Assembly: GCF_025144145.1 (NCBI RefSeq)
Contig: NZ_CP083546.1
Coordinates: 571,001 to 635,000 of the forward strand
DNA: 64,000 bases
Reading direction: 5' to 3'
Source: Leisingera sp. M658
Lineage (GTDB): Bacteria; Pseudomonadota; Alphaproteobacteria; Rhodobacterales; Rhodobacteraceae
The translations under genes and the position numbers were made by a program. Positions 36,543-46,417 of the stretch are shown piece after piece (the first letter of the stretch is position 1; each line of letters starts with the position of its first letter). The notes under the pieces were generated by a model. The model saw only the letters and a list, made by a program, of their open reading frames with translations. It ran no database searches and was not told the origin of the DNA.

Positions 36543-39173
36543 CTATTCTGCGGCTTGCCGGATCGGGCGCCGTGCCAGCAAGTCAGCAATGTCAGGGCGG
36601 CAGGAGCCGCAGTTCGTGCCCGCCTGCAAGGCGGCGCCGACGTCTGCAATGCTCATCAGCCCGCCGTTTTCAATGGCGTGCAGAATGGTGTTGGCCCCGA
36701 CGCTGAAGCAGGCGCAAACCACCGGGCCGGGGTCGGGCTGGTCCGCTGCGGGACGGCCGGTCAGCACGCCTGCCGCGCCGGTTCCCGGCAGGCCGGCCAG
36801 GTAATCCCGGCTGACCGCCACCGGTTCCGGCGCGGTGAACAATGCGGCCATGACCTTGCCATCTTGAATCAGGGCCAGCCGGGCAATGCCCTTGCACCTG
36901 TCTGTCATCATTTGCACTTCGGCCTCCGGAAGGGCGAACAGCTCCCGCGCGGCGGCCTCCGGTTCCACAAGGGAGGCCAGCCCGGCGAGTTCTGCACGGT
37001 ATCCGGCTTTGGTGCGTGCCATGGCCCAGTAGTCCGCCACCGGCGTCATCGGCAGGCGCGAGACTGCAAACCCGTACCAAGCTGGCTGCCAGCGTTCCGC
37101 CGCAACAACCGTGGCCTTGCTTTCGGGCTGTCCCGAAACCGGATCGACGGCGGCGGCGACAAGTCTGTCAATACGCGCAGCGGGGGCGGTTTCGCCGGTC
37201 CAGTGGATCGGCACGAACAGATCGCCGGGCTGCACATCTGCCGTGATCCGGGCGCGCAGGATGGCCTGCCCATGCGGGCTGCTGAGGCGCAGCAGATCCG
37301 CAGTTTTTACCCCAAGCGCCTGGGCGTCCTGCGGATGGATGTCGGCAAAGGGCTCTGCCAGGTGGCCCGACAGGCGCGGCGCCAGCGCGGTGCGGGTCAT
37401 CGTGTGCCACTGGTCCCGGATGCGGCCGGTGTTCAGGCGGAACGGGTAGCGGCGGCCTTGCGCGGCCGCCGGAGGGCAGCAGCGGACCGGCAGCATGCGG
37501 GCCTTGCCGTCCGGGTGAAAGAACTGCCCGTCTGCAAAGAAACGGCCGCCCTGGCGGCTGCGGCTGACCGGCCAGCGCTGCGGGAGCAGATCGTCGTAGT
37601 CCTGGCCGGAGATCGCGGCGAGGCCGGAGATGTCGAAGTCCAGCCCGAAGCTGCCGGCCAGGCCGGACAGCGCTGCGTGCTCGCGGAAGATCTCTGCTGG
37701 TGTCTGATAGCCGAACGCCGCGCCCCAGCCAATGCGCCTGCCTGCGTCTGCCAGAATGTCCCAGTCGGCGCGGGCCTGGCCGGGCGGCGGCAGAATGGCA
37801 CGCTGGCGGCTGATTGTGCGGTCCGAATTGGTGACAGTGCCGTCCTTTTCCGCCCAGGCAGCGGCGGGCAGCAGCACATCCGCCAGCCGGGCGGTGTCGG
37901 TTGCGGCGGTGATATCGCTGACCACGGTGAAATCGCAGGCTTTGATGGCGGCGGAGACGGCATCGGCCTCCGGCATGGTCACGGCGGGGTTGGTGTGGAT
38001 GATCCAGAGTGCCTTGAGCCGCCCGTCGCCCGCGGCGCGGAACAGGTCGACAGCCTTCAGGCCCGCCCGGTCCGGCATCGCGGGAGCGCCCCAGAACTCC
38101 TGCACCGCCGCGCGGTGGCTTTCATTTTCCAGATCCATGTGGCAGGCCAGCATATTGGCCAGCCCGCCCACTTCGCGCCCGCCCATGGCGTTGGGCTGGC
38201 CGGTCACCGAAAACGGCCCGCTGCCGGGCTTGCCGATCCGGCCGGTGGCCAGATGGCAGTTCAGGATCGCATTCACCTTGTCTGTCCCGGACGTGGACTG
38301 GTTCACGCCCTGGCTGAAGATGGTCACCACTTTTTCCGTGCGCATCCAAAGGTTGCAGAAGGCTGTGATTTCGCTGCCAGACAGCCCTGTCACCGCGGCA
38401 TCGCAGACAAAGGCGGCTTCCAGCGTTTCACCGAGCCCATTCACGTTACTCAGGTAATCCGCGTCCAGCGCGCCGCCTTCGCAGAGGACAGCCAAGAGCC
38501 GGTTGAACAGCGCCACATCGCTGCCGGCCCGCAGTTTCAGATGCATGTCGGCCTGGTCGCAGCTCGCCGTGCGGCGCGGGTCAATCACCACCAGCTTGGT
38601 GCCGCGCGCCGCGCGCGCTGCCAGGATGCGCTGGTGCAGCACCGGGTGGCACCAGGCGAGGTTGGAGCCGACCAGCACGATCAGATCCGCTTCCTCCAGA
38701 TCGTCATAGGTGCCCGGTACCGTGTCGGAGCCGAAGGCGCGTTTGTGCCCCGCCACGGTGGAGGCCATGCAGAGCCGCGAGTTGGTGTCGATATTGGCGG
38801 AACCAAGAAAGCCCTTCATCAGTTTGTTGGCGACATAATAGTCTTCGGTCAGCATCTGGCCCGAAAGGTAGAAGCCGACGCTATCCGGGCCGTGCTTTTC
38901 CACAGCCTGCCGGAACTTGGCGGCAACCAGATCAAGCGCGCTGTCCCAATCGGTGTCCTGCCCGTTCACCCGCGGCGCCAGCAGGCGGCCTTCCGGCACC
39001 ACGGTCTCCCCCAGCGCCAGCCCTTTGGAGCAAAGCCGCCCGCGGTTGGCCGGATGCTCCGGGTCGCCGCGCACCGTCAGCCCGCCCATGCCGTCCGGGC
39101 GCAGCAGCACGCCGCATCCAGTGCCGCAATAGGGACAGGTGGAGCGGGTTTCCTTGCCGCCGCCGCTCGCCAT
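36543..39173 (-). CDS. nasA: assimilatory nitrate reductase, catalytic molybdoprotein
   Basis: Reduces nitrate to nitrite in the cytoplasm using Mo-bis-MGD. The 876-aa product has the N-terminal [4Fe-4S] motif STCPYCGTGCGV with Cys13, 16, 20 and LCSKG, the molybdopterin domains (NSRLCMAST, MLTEDYYVANKLMKGFLGS), and a C-terminal BFD-like [2Fe-2S] domain (VCACFSVGANTILHAI ... TNCGSCRPDI) that accepts electrons. Its ATG overlaps the nirD stop (TGATG), indicating coupling. Confidence 0.95.
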   Translation of the reverse strand: MASGGGKETRSTCPYCGTGCGVLLRPDGMGGLTVRGDPEHPANRGRLCSKGLALGETVVPEGRLLAPRVNGQDTDWDSALDLVAAKFRQAVEKHGPDSVGFYLSGQMLTEDYYVANKLMKGFLGSANIDTNSRLCMASTVAGHKRAFGSDTVPGTYDDLEEADLIVLVGSNLAWCHPVLHQRILAARAARGTKLVVIDPRRTASCDQADMHLKLRAGSDVALFNRLLAVLCEGGALDADYLSNVNGLGETLEAAFVCDAAVTGLSGSEITAFCNLWMRTEKVVTIFSQGVNQSTSGTDKVNAILNCHLATGRIGKPGSGPFSVTGQPNAMGGREVGGLANMLACHMDLENESHRAAVQEFWGAPAMPDRAGLKAVDLFRAAGDGRLKALWIIHTNPAVTMPEADAVSAAIKACDFTVVSDITAATDTARLADVLLPAAAWAEKDGTVTNSDRTISRQRAILPPPGQARADWDILADAGRRIGWGAAFGYQTPAEIFREHAALSGLAGSFGLDFDISGLAAISGQDYDDLLPQRWPVSRSRQGGRFFADGQFFHPDGKARMLPVRCCPPAAAQGRRYPFRLNTGRIRDQWHTMTRTALAPRLSGHLAEPFADIHPQDAQALGVKTADLLRLSSPHGQAILRARITADVQPGDLFVPIHWTGETAPAARIDRLVAAAVDPVSGQPESKATVVAAERWQPAWYGFAVSRLPMTPVADYWAMARTKAGYRAELAGLASLVEPEAAARELFALPEAEVQMMTDRCKGIARLALIQDGKVMAALFTAPEPVAVSRDYLAGLPGTGAAGVLTGRPAADQPDPGPVVCACFSVGANTILHAIENGGLMSIADVGAALQAGTNCGSCRPDIADLLARRPIRQAAE

Positions 39174-39505
39174 CACGCCGCGCTCCGCTTACCGACGGCA
39201 GCGCCGTCGATCAGCAAGCGGCCCGCCTTGATGTGCAGCGGATAGGTCTCGATCCGGCCCGCGTCGGCGCCCTGCGCTACGCCGGTGTTGAGGTCGAACA
39301 CCCAGTTGTGCAGCGGGCAAGTCACGCTTTGCCCATGCACGATGCCTTCGGAGAGCGGGCCGCCCTTGTGCGGGCAGCGGTCGTCTGCGGCAAGGACCTC
39401 CGCCTCGCCGGTGCGGAACAGGGCGACGCAGCCGACGGGTGTTTTCACCACCCGCGCGCCGTGGAGGGGGATGTCGCTGATGTGGCCGATGTCGATCCAG
39501 CTCAT
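39173..39505 (-). CDS. nirD: nitrite reductase small subunit, Rieske-type
   Basis: The 110-aa NirD-family protein has a Rieske fold; motifs DDRCPHKGGPL (CxH) and VTCPLHNWVFDL (CxxH) retain the cluster ligands. It partners NirB in NADH-dependent nitrite reduction. Start ATG 39505 overlaps the nirB stop (ATGA). Confidence 0.94.
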   Translation of the reverse strand: MSWIDIGHISDIPLHGARVVKTPVGCVALFRTGEAEVLAADDRCPHKGGPLSEGIVHGQSVTCPLHNWVFDLNTGVAQGADAGRIETYPLHIKAGRLLIDGAAVGKRSAA

Positions 39506-41943
39506 TCCGCAGCCTCCAGTGTGAGATTGGCAAGCGGCGCGTATTGTACCCGCGTGGTGCTGTCCTGCGCGTGTTCGGCCCAAGGGTCCTTGCGATAGAT
39601 TGATTGCGACAGCGTAAACCGGTCTGCCAGCGCCTTGCGGTTCTCCAGATCGTCCACGATCTGCTCCTTGATCCAGTCAAGCCCCACCTTGGCCAGCCAT
39701 TTGTAGATCCGGTCCAGATACTTGGCGTTCTCGCGGTAGATCTGGGTCATCGCCGAGATCACTTCTATCGCCTCGTCCTCGCTCTCCACCTTGCACAGCA
39801 GTTCGGTGCCCTTGATTTCCATGCCCGCAGCACCGCCGACGTGGATCTCATAGCCGCTGTCGACACAGACCACGCCGATGTCCTTGCAGGTCGCCTCGGC
39901 GCAATTGCGCGGACAGCCGGAGACCGCGAGTTTCAACTTGTGCGGCGTCCAGGACCCCCAGAGGTGCTGTTCCAGCTTGATGCCCAGCCCGGTACTGTCT
40001 TGGGTGCCGAACCGGCAATGGTCGGTGCCGACGCAGGTCTTCACCGTGCGCAGCCCCTTGGAATAGGCATGGCCGGAAACCAGCCCGGCACGGTTCAGAT
40101 CAGACCAGATGCCGGGCAGATCCTCGCCCTTCACGCCTAGCAGGTCAATGCGCTGCCCGCCGGTGACCTTCACCGTCGGCACATCGTATTTGTCGGCGGC
40201 ATCGGCGATGGCGCGCAGTTCATCCGGGGTGGTGATGCCGCCCCACATGCGCGGCACCACGGAAAAGGTGCCGTCCTTCTGGATGTTGGCGTGCTTGCGT
40301 TCATTGACAAAACGGCTTTGCGGGTCGTCGCGGTATTCCAGCGGCCAGTCCGCCAGCAGGTAATAGTTCACCGCCGGGCGGCAGACATGGCAGCCGTTCG
40401 GGGTGGTCCAGCCCAGTTCCTGCCAGACCGCGGCCTGGCTTTTCAGCTCCTGTGATTTGATCAACCGGCGCACGTCCTCGTGGGTGTGGCTGGTGCAGCC
40501 GCAAACGGGCTGGGCCTGGGGAACCGCGTAGTCATCGCCCAGCGTCACCGACAACAGCTGTTCCACCAACCCGGTGCAGGTGCCGCAGGAAGCGCTGGCC
40601 TTAGTCTGTGCGCGGATTGCGCCCAGATCGGTGGCGCCGCCTTCGATTGCGCTGGTGATCTGCCCCTTGCATACGCCGTTGCAGCCGCAAATCTCCGCCT
40701 CAGGCGGCAATGCTGCAACGGCTGACAAAGGGTCCGCGGAGGCGCCCCCCTGAAACGCGGGACCGAAAATCAGCGTCTCGCGCATCCGGGAGATGTCCGT
40801 GCCGCCCTGGATCAGCCCGAAGAACCAGCTGCCGTCGGCGGTGTCGCCGTACATCACGGCGCCAACCAGCCGGTCGTCCTCGATCACCAGCCGCTTGTAA
40901 ATGCCGCGGGCCGGGTCGCGGAAGACGATATCCTCGCGCCCATCGCCCTCGGCGAAATCCCCGGCGCTGAACAGGTCGCAGCCAGTGACCTTGAGCTTGG
41001 TCGCCAGTTCCTTGACCGCAAAGGCATTGGGCTGGTCCAGCAGGCTGTCCGCCAGCACTTTGGCCTGATCGTAAAGCGGTGCCACAAGGCCGAACAGATG
41101 GCCGTCGAACTCCACGCATTCGCCCACTGCATAGATGTCCGGGTCGGAGGTCTGCATCTGCGCGTTCACCTCGATGCCGCGGGCCACAGTCAGATGCGCG
41201 TCATTTGCCAGCCGGGTTTCCGGGCGGATGCCGACCGCCATCACCACCAGATCGGCGCCCAGCGTCTCGCCGCTTTCCAAAAGCACCGCCCCGGCGCGGC
41301 CTTCGCCCAGGATCGCCTTGGTCGAAGCCTGGGTTTTCACGGTGATGCCGCGGGCCTCCAGATCCTCGCGCAAGAGATAGCCCGCCGCCTCGTCAAGCTG
41401 ACGCTCCATCAGATGGCCCATCAGGTGCAGCACGGTCACATCCATGCCGCGTTCGCTGAGCCCCGCAGCCGCTTCAAGCCCCAGCAGGCCGCCGCCGATC
41501 ACCACCGCCTTGCCGCCCTTGGCCGCGGCTTCGATCATCGCGTTGGTGTCGTCCAGATCGCGGTAGGTGATCACCCCTGGCAGGTCATGGCCCGGCACCG
41601 GAATGATGAATGGCGCAGAGCCGGTAGCAATAATCAGCTTGTCGTACGGAACATGCCCGTTCTCTCCTTCGACCACTTTCAACTCGCGGTCGAATTTCAC
41701 CACATGCTCGCCAAACCGGCAGGTCACGCCGTTCTGCTCGTACCAGTCATCCGAGTGGGTGACGATGTCCTCATAGGTCTTGTCGCCCGACAGCACCGGG
41801 CTGAGCATGATGCGGTTGTAATTGCCGCGCGGCTCGGCGTTGAAAAGGGTGATATCGTAGGCGCTGGGGTCGGCATCGAGCAATTGTTCGATCACCCGGC
41901 CCGAGGCCATGCCGGCCCCGATGATGACGAGTTTCTGGGTCAT
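39502..41943 (-). CDS. nirB: NADH-dependent assimilatory nitrite reductase large subunit
   Basis: Six-electron reduction of nitrite to ammonium. The 813-aa product carries an N-terminal FAD/NADH oxidoreductase (VIIGAGMASGRVIEQL, VVIGGGLLGLEAAAGL), BFD-like [2Fe-2S] segments (CGCNGVCKG, CGTCTGLVEQLL, VCGCTSHTHEDV) and the siroheme-[4Fe-4S] domain (CVGTDHCRFG ... SGCPRNCAEA). ATG 41943 follows AAGGAC; 4 bp separate it from the ATPase gene. Confidence 0.96.
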   Translation of the reverse strand: MTQKLVIIGAGMASGRVIEQLLDADPSAYDITLFNAEPRGNYNRIMLSPVLSGDKTYEDIVTHSDDWYEQNGVTCRFGEHVVKFDRELKVVEGENGHVPYDKLIIATGSAPFIIPVPGHDLPGVITYRDLDDTNAMIEAAAKGGKAVVIGGGLLGLEAAAGLSERGMDVTVLHLMGHLMERQLDEAAGYLLREDLEARGITVKTQASTKAILGEGRAGAVLLESGETLGADLVVMAVGIRPETRLANDAHLTVARGIEVNAQMQTSDPDIYAVGECVEFDGHLFGLVAPLYDQAKVLADSLLDQPNAFAVKELATKLKVTGCDLFSAGDFAEGDGREDIVFRDPARGIYKRLVIEDDRLVGAVMYGDTADGSWFFGLIQGGTDISRMRETLIFGPAFQGGASADPLSAVAALPPEAEICGCNGVCKGQITSAIEGGATDLGAIRAQTKASASCGTCTGLVEQLLSVTLGDDYAVPQAQPVCGCTSHTHEDVRRLIKSQELKSQAAVWQELGWTTPNGCHVCRPAVNYYLLADWPLEYRDDPQSRFVNERKHANIQKDGTFSVVPRMWGGITTPDELRAIADAADKYDVPTVKVTGGQRIDLLGVKGEDLPGIWSDLNRAGLVSGHAYSKGLRTVKTCVGTDHCRFGTQDSTGLGIKLEQHLWGSWTPHKLKLAVSGCPRNCAEATCKDIGVVCVDSGYEIHVGGAAGMEIKGTELLCKVESEDEAIEVISAMTQIYRENAKYLDRIYKWLAKVGLDWIKEQIVDDLENRKALADRFTLSQSIYRKDPWAEHAQDSTTRVQYAPLANLTLEAAE

Positions 41944-41947
41944 GTCC

Positions 41948-43630
41948 TTACTCCGCTGCAATCTGGTTTGCGGCTGCCTTGGGCTTGGGTTTCGTCCCGT
42001 GCTCGTAGTCTTCCAGGAAATCGAGCACCTCCTGCCGGTAGGTGTAATAATCCGGGTGCTCCAGCAGCGCCTTGCGGGTGCGGGGGCGGGGCAGGCCGAC
42101 GTCGGTGATCTTGCCGATGGTGGCCTGGGGTCCGTTGGTCATCATCACCACCCGGTCGGCGAGCAGGATCGCCTCGTCCACGTCGTGGGTGACGCAGATC
42201 GCGGTGACCTTGGTGCGGGACCACACCTCCATCAGCACCTCTTGCAGCTCCCAGCGGGTCAGGCTGTCGAGCATGCCGAAGGGTTCATCGAGCAGCAGCA
42301 GCTTGGGCGACAGCGCAAAGGCGCGGGCGATGCCGACCCGCTGCTGCATGCCGTTCGACATGGCGTTTGCGGGCTTGTCCATCGCATCACCCAGGCCGAC
42401 GCGCTCCAGATAGTATTCCACCACGTCCTGCCGCTCCGCCTGGCTGGCCTTGGGATAGACCTTGTCGACCCCGATGGCGCAGTTCTCCCGCGCGGTCAGC
42501 CAGGGGAACAGGTTTGGCGACTGGAACACCACGGCGCGCTCCGGGTTGGCGCCTTCGACGTGTTTGCGGTCGAGCTTGATCGCGCCCTTGGAAATCGGAT
42601 TGAGTCCCGCCGCCATGGTCAGAACCGTGGACTTGCCGCAGCCCGAATGGCCGATCAGCGAGATGAATTCGCCCTTGTTGATCTTGATGTTGAAATCCTC
42701 GACCACGGTCAGCGGCCCCTTTGGCGTGGGGTAGATCTTGTGCAACTGCGAGAATTCCAGAAAGCGTACTTTGGTCAGCGACTTAGAGGCCTCGGCCACT
42801 GCCGCAGGCAGCCCGTGGACCGGAATGACATCCGGCAGGGTTCTGGTGCTTTTGATTTTGGCCTCGATCCCTGCATCCATCAGGCAGGAGGTCACTTCCC
42901 TCCGCAGGCGCTTGAAGGTCTCGTCGCTGTTCATGGCGGATCGCTCGCGCGGGCGCGGAATGGAAACCTTGAACGCTGCCCCCAGCGTGCCGTCGGGGTT
43001 CAGCGCGATGATGCGGTCGGCCAGCAGGATGGCTTCGTCCACGTCATTGGTGATCAGCACGCAGGTTTTTTTGTCCGCCTGCCAGATCATCTCGATCTCA
43101 TCCGCCAGGTTTGCGCGGGTCAGCGCATCCAGGGCTGACAGCGGCTCATCCAGCAGCAGCACCTCAGGGTCCATTGCCAGCGCCCGCGCCACATTGACCC
43201 GCTGGCGCATCCCCCCCGACAGTTCCGCCGGGCGGCGGTTTGCAGCGTGGCCCAGGCCGACCATTTTCACGTAGTGGTCCACCTTGGCCTGTTTTTCCGC
43301 CCTTGCCATACCGGGAAAGACCGTGTCGACCGCAAGCGCGACATTGCCGGTCACCGTCAGCCAGGGCATCAGCGAATAGTTCTGGAAGATCACGCCGCGT
43401 TCGGGTCCGGGTCCGGAGATGCATTTGCCCCTGAAGGTGACAGTGCCCTGCGACGGCGTTTCCAGCCCCGCCATCAGGTTGATCAGCGTGGTCTTGCCAG
43501 TACCGGAGAAGCCCAGCAGGACAAGAAACTCGCCCTCCTCAACCTCCAGGCCGATATTGTTCAGGACATCGGTGCGGGCGGTGCCTTCACCAAAGCTTTT
43601 GGAGACATTTTTGAACTCAAGAACGCTCAT
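41948..43630 (-). CDS. nitrate ABC transporter ATPase with two fused nucleotide-binding domains
   Basis: The 560-aa protein fuses two ATPase domains (about 1-250 and 285-540), like an NrtC-NrtD pair in one chain but without the NrtA-like domain of cyanobacterial NrtC. Domain 1 has Walker A GFSGTGKTT, signature LSGGMRQRVNVAR and LLLDEPLSALD; domain 2 has GHSGCGKST, an altered signature MSNGMQQRVGIAR and LLLDEPFGMLD. It powers nitrate import with NrtB and NrtA. Confidence 0.92.
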   Translation of the reverse strand: MSVLEFKNVSKSFGEGTARTDVLNNIGLEVEEGEFLVLLGFSGTGKTTLINLMAGLETPSQGTVTFRGKCISGPGPERGVIFQNYSLMPWLTVTGNVALAVDTVFPGMARAEKQAKVDHYVKMVGLGHAANRRPAELSGGMRQRVNVARALAMDPEVLLLDEPLSALDALTRANLADEIEMIWQADKKTCVLITNDVDEAILLADRIIALNPDGTLGAAFKVSIPRPRERSAMNSDETFKRLRREVTSCLMDAGIEAKIKSTRTLPDVIPVHGLPAAVAEASKSLTKVRFLEFSQLHKIYPTPKGPLTVVEDFNIKINKGEFISLIGHSGCGKSTVLTMAAGLNPISKGAIKLDRKHVEGANPERAVVFQSPNLFPWLTARENCAIGVDKVYPKASQAERQDVVEYYLERVGLGDAMDKPANAMSNGMQQRVGIARAFALSPKLLLLDEPFGMLDSLTRWELQEVLMEVWSRTKVTAICVTHDVDEAILLADRVVMMTNGPQATIGKITDVGLPRPRTRKALLEHPDYYTYRQEVLDFLEDYEHGTKPKPKAAANQIAAE

Positions 43631-43636
43631 GGCGGA

Positions 43637-44710
43637 TCACCTGTTGTTCGAAAAGGTAAAGAGCGACTGCAGCGCGTACATCACCCGGTCCAGCAGGAAG
43701 CCGATGATGCCGATAGTCAGCACTGCGACGATGATCTTGGCCAGCGACTGCGAGGAGCCGTTCTGGAATTCGTCCCAGACGAATTTGCCAAGCCCGGGGT
43801 TCTGCGCCAGCATTTCGGCCGCGATCAGCACCATCCAGCCGACCCCCAGCGACAGCCGCAGGCCGGTGAAGATCAGCGGCAGGGCCGAGGGCAGCACCAG
43901 CTTGGTGATCTTGGTCCAGGTGTTCATTTTCAGAACCTTGGAGACATTCACCAAGTCTTTGTCGATGGAGGCCACTCCCAGCGCGGTATTGATCAGTGTT
44001 GGCCACAGCGAACACAGCGTCACGGTGATGGCGGAGACCAGGAACGACTTGGCAAACAGCCCGTCGTTGGTGGCGTACAGCGCCGAGACGATCATGGTGA
44101 CGATCGGCAGCCAGGCCAAAGGCGATACCGGCTTGAAGACCTGCACCAAGGGGTTGATGGCCGAATTGGCCACCGGCGACAGACCAGCCAGGATTCCCAG
44201 TGGAATCGCCACAGCAGAGGCGATCAGAAAGCCGAAGAACACGGTCTGGATCGAGGTCCAGATCTGCTGATAGTAGGACGGCGCGCCGGTATAGGGGATA
44301 TCCTTGACCCGCTCCGGCTGGCCGCGGTCGATGAAACGCTGATTGCGGGCCTCCACCTTCTTGTAGTGGGCCAGTTTCTTGGCGTCTTTGGCCTGCGCAT
44401 CCCTGTGCAGGTTCACGGCTTCAGTCCAGACAGCGGCAGGGCCGGGGACCGCCCCCAGCGAAGTTTGTACTTTGGGGGCCATCGCGGCCCAGAGCAGGAG
44501 AAAGGCCGCAATCGCGATGACGGGAACCGCCAGCAGGCGCCAGATTTCCTTCATCTGCGCCTTGGGGTTGTCTCCTGCAGCGGCTTTCAGAACCGGGGTG
44601 ATCCAGGCCAGGCCAAAAACCTGAAACCAGGCGTCCAGCTTGTTGATCCGGGTAAACAGCCGCGCGCGGCGGGCCTCGGAGCTGAGCGTGTCGGGGTCGA
44701 TGGTGGTCAT
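43637..44710 (-). CDS. nrtB: nitrate ABC transporter permease
   Basis: The 357-aa inner-membrane permease of the CmpB/NrtB/SsuC type has about six helices in the C-terminal half, the coupling motif near ASIDKDLVNVSKVLKMNTWT, and a long N-terminal extension with one helix (residues 45-65). ATG 44710 follows AAGGAT; the stop is 7 bp before the ATPase gene. Confidence 0.93.
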   Translation of the reverse strand: MTTIDPDTLSSEARRARLFTRINKLDAWFQVFGLAWITPVLKAAAGDNPKAQMKEIWRLLAVPVIAIAAFLLLWAAMAPKVQTSLGAVPGPAAVWTEAVNLHRDAQAKDAKKLAHYKKVEARNQRFIDRGQPERVKDIPYTGAPSYYQQIWTSIQTVFFGFLIASAVAIPLGILAGLSPVANSAINPLVQVFKPVSPLAWLPIVTMIVSALYATNDGLFAKSFLVSAITVTLCSLWPTLINTALGVASIDKDLVNVSKVLKMNTWTKITKLVLPSALPLIFTGLRLSLGVGWMVLIAAEMLAQNPGLGKFVWDEFQNGSSQSLAKIIVAVLTIGIIGFLLDRVMYALQSLFTFSNNR

Positions 44711-44786
44711 GGTGGGATCCTTTTCGAGGAATACTGCGGCAGGGCGGCGGCGGCCTTGGCTTGCCGCGCCGCGCACCCGTCCGGGC

Positions 44787-46154
44787 TCAGCCTTGAACGG
44801 CGCCGCCGGCGACGGTCTGGCCGGCCTTCAGGCCGATCGGCAGGCTGTCGATGTAGGCGTTGGGGGTTTTGCCATCAAAGGGGATGCCGTCGATGATGTC
44901 CTCTGCCGGGGTCGGGGCCTTGTATCCGTCACTGTCCCAGGGGAAGTCCGCAGCATCGGCAAGCCCGTCATCCACCAGCATTTTTGCCGCTTCCAGGTAG
45001 ATCCCGGGCTTGTAGACCGAGCGCGCGACTTCATCATACCAGCTGTCGGGTTTGGGCTCGGCGATCTGGCCCCAGCGGCGCATCTGGGTCAGGTACCAGA
45101 CCGCGTCCGAATAGAACGGATAGGTGGCGTTGTAGCGGAAAAACACGTTGAAATCCGGCACCGCGCGCGTGTCACCCGGTTCGTATTCAAACGTGCCGGT
45201 CATCGAATTGGCGATCACCTCCGGGTCGGCACCGACGTAATCCGGGCGCGACAGGATCTCGACCGCTTCCGCACGGTTGGCGTTATCGTTTTCATCCAGC
45301 CACTGGGCCGCGCGGATCAGCGCCTTGACTACGGCGCGGGTGGTGTTGGGGTTTTCCTCGGCAAACTCTGCAGTGATCCCGAACACCTTTTCCGGGTTGT
45401 TTTTCCAGATCTCGTAATCGGTGATGACCGGTACGCCGATGCCCTTGAACACAGCCTGCTGGTTCCACGGCTCCCCCACGCAGTAGCCGGAGATGGTGCC
45501 CGCCTCCAATGTCGCAGGCATCTGCGGCGGCGGTGTCACCGACAGGAACGCCTCGGCGCCGATCTGGCCGGTCACGTTGTCGGGCGAGTAGTAGCCGGGG
45601 TTTATACCGCCAGCCGCCAGCCAGTAGCGCAGTTCATAGTTATGGGTGGAGACCGGGAACACCATGCCCATGTTGAACGGCTTGCCCTTGGCGTTGAAAT
45701 CCTCGATCACCGGCTTCAGATAGGCGGCGGAAATCGGATGCGCGATCCGGCCGCCGGCGTCTGCCGGGAGGTTCGGCTTCATCATCTCCCAGACCTCGTT
45801 GGACAGGGTGATGCCGTTGCCGTTCAGATCCATCGAGAACGGGGCCACGATGCGGGCTTTGGTGCCATAACCGATGGTCGCGGCCAGCGGCTGGCCTGCC
45901 AGCATATGGGCGCCGTCCAGGGTGCCATCTATCACCCCGTCCAGCAGCACCTTCCAGTTCGCCTGCGCTTCGAGGGTCACAAACAGCCCCTCATCATCGA
46001 AGAACCCCTGCTCATAGGCTACCGCCAGCGGCGCCATGTCGGTGAGCTTGATGAAACCGAAGGTCAGAACGTCTTTTTCCAGGTCGGGCATGTCAGCCAG
46101 AGCCGGCCCGGTCAGCGCGGTTGTGGCCGTCAAGGCGAGGATCAGTTTCTTCAT
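44787..46154 (-). CDS. nrtA: nitrate ABC transporter substrate-binding protein
   Basis: The 455-aa periplasmic protein of the NrtA/CmpA family has signal peptide [20 protein letters not shown] with cleavage before DMPDLEKD. Conserved blocks: [36 protein letters not shown] and [13 protein letters not shown]. No lipobox is seen, so it is a soluble periplasmic protein. First structural gene after the NasT-type leader. Confidence 0.94.
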   Translation of the reverse strand: MKKLILALTATTALTGPALADMPDLEKDVLTFGFIKLTDMAPLAVAYEQGFFDDEGLFVTLEAQANWKVLLDGVIDGTLDGAHMLAGQPLAATIGYGTKARIVAPFSMDLNGNGITLSNEVWEMMKPNLPADAGGRIAHPISAAYLKPVIEDFNAKGKPFNMGMVFPVSTHNYELRYWLAAGGINPGYYSPDNVTGQIGAEAFLSVTPPPQMPATLEAGTISGYCVGEPWNQQAVFKGIGVPVITDYEIWKNNPEKVFGITAEFAEENPNTTRAVVKALIRAAQWLDENDNANRAEAVEILSRPDYVGADPEVIANSMTGTFEYEPGDTRAVPDFNVFFRYNATYPFYSDAVWYLTQMRRWGQIAEPKPDSWYDEVARSVYKPGIYLEAAKMLVDDGLADAADFPWDSDGYKAPTPAEDIIDGIPFDGKTPNAYIDSLPIGLKAGQTVAGGAVQG

Positions 46155-46201
46155 CGGGTCGGTTTCCTTTGTTTGCTGTGTCCGGCCCGAAGGCCGAATA
46201 G

Positions 46202-46313
46202 AAAAAGCCGCTGACACGCACCGCCGGGAGGAGTGGCGGTGGGTCGAGCGGCTTTGCTCAGTGAAACCCGGTCTTCGGGAAAATTCTCAGTCAGGCACCG
46301 TTGCCTGTCTGAC
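46202..46313 (-). promoter_or_regulatory. NasT/ANTAR-type antitermination leader upstream of nrtA
   Basis: Read on the minus strand: a hairpin CAGGC-AACGGT-GCCTG (within 46289-46313) has a hexanucleotide loop with A1 and G4, as in ANTAR-target RNA. A second small hairpin follows (about 46267-46280), then an intrinsic terminator (46202-46254: outer stem AAGCCGC/GCGGCTT, inner stem CACCGCC/GGCGGTG, then T5). Position between nasT/nasS and nrtA fits NasT-controlled antitermination. Confidence 0.8.
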
Positions 46314-46417
46314 CTCAGGCTGCCGGAGGAGGAGCAAGGCGGCAAAGACTTCTTTGCTCATGCAGCAAGAAATTCTGCGTTGCAGCATGATGATCCGGAA
46401 AGCTGCCTGCTTTTTCA

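Noticed and set aside
36462..39245. Long open frame (about 927 codons) on the plus strand across nasA
   Set aside because: Antisense shadow of nasA, with low-complexity Arg/Ala/Gly composition and no recognisable motif.
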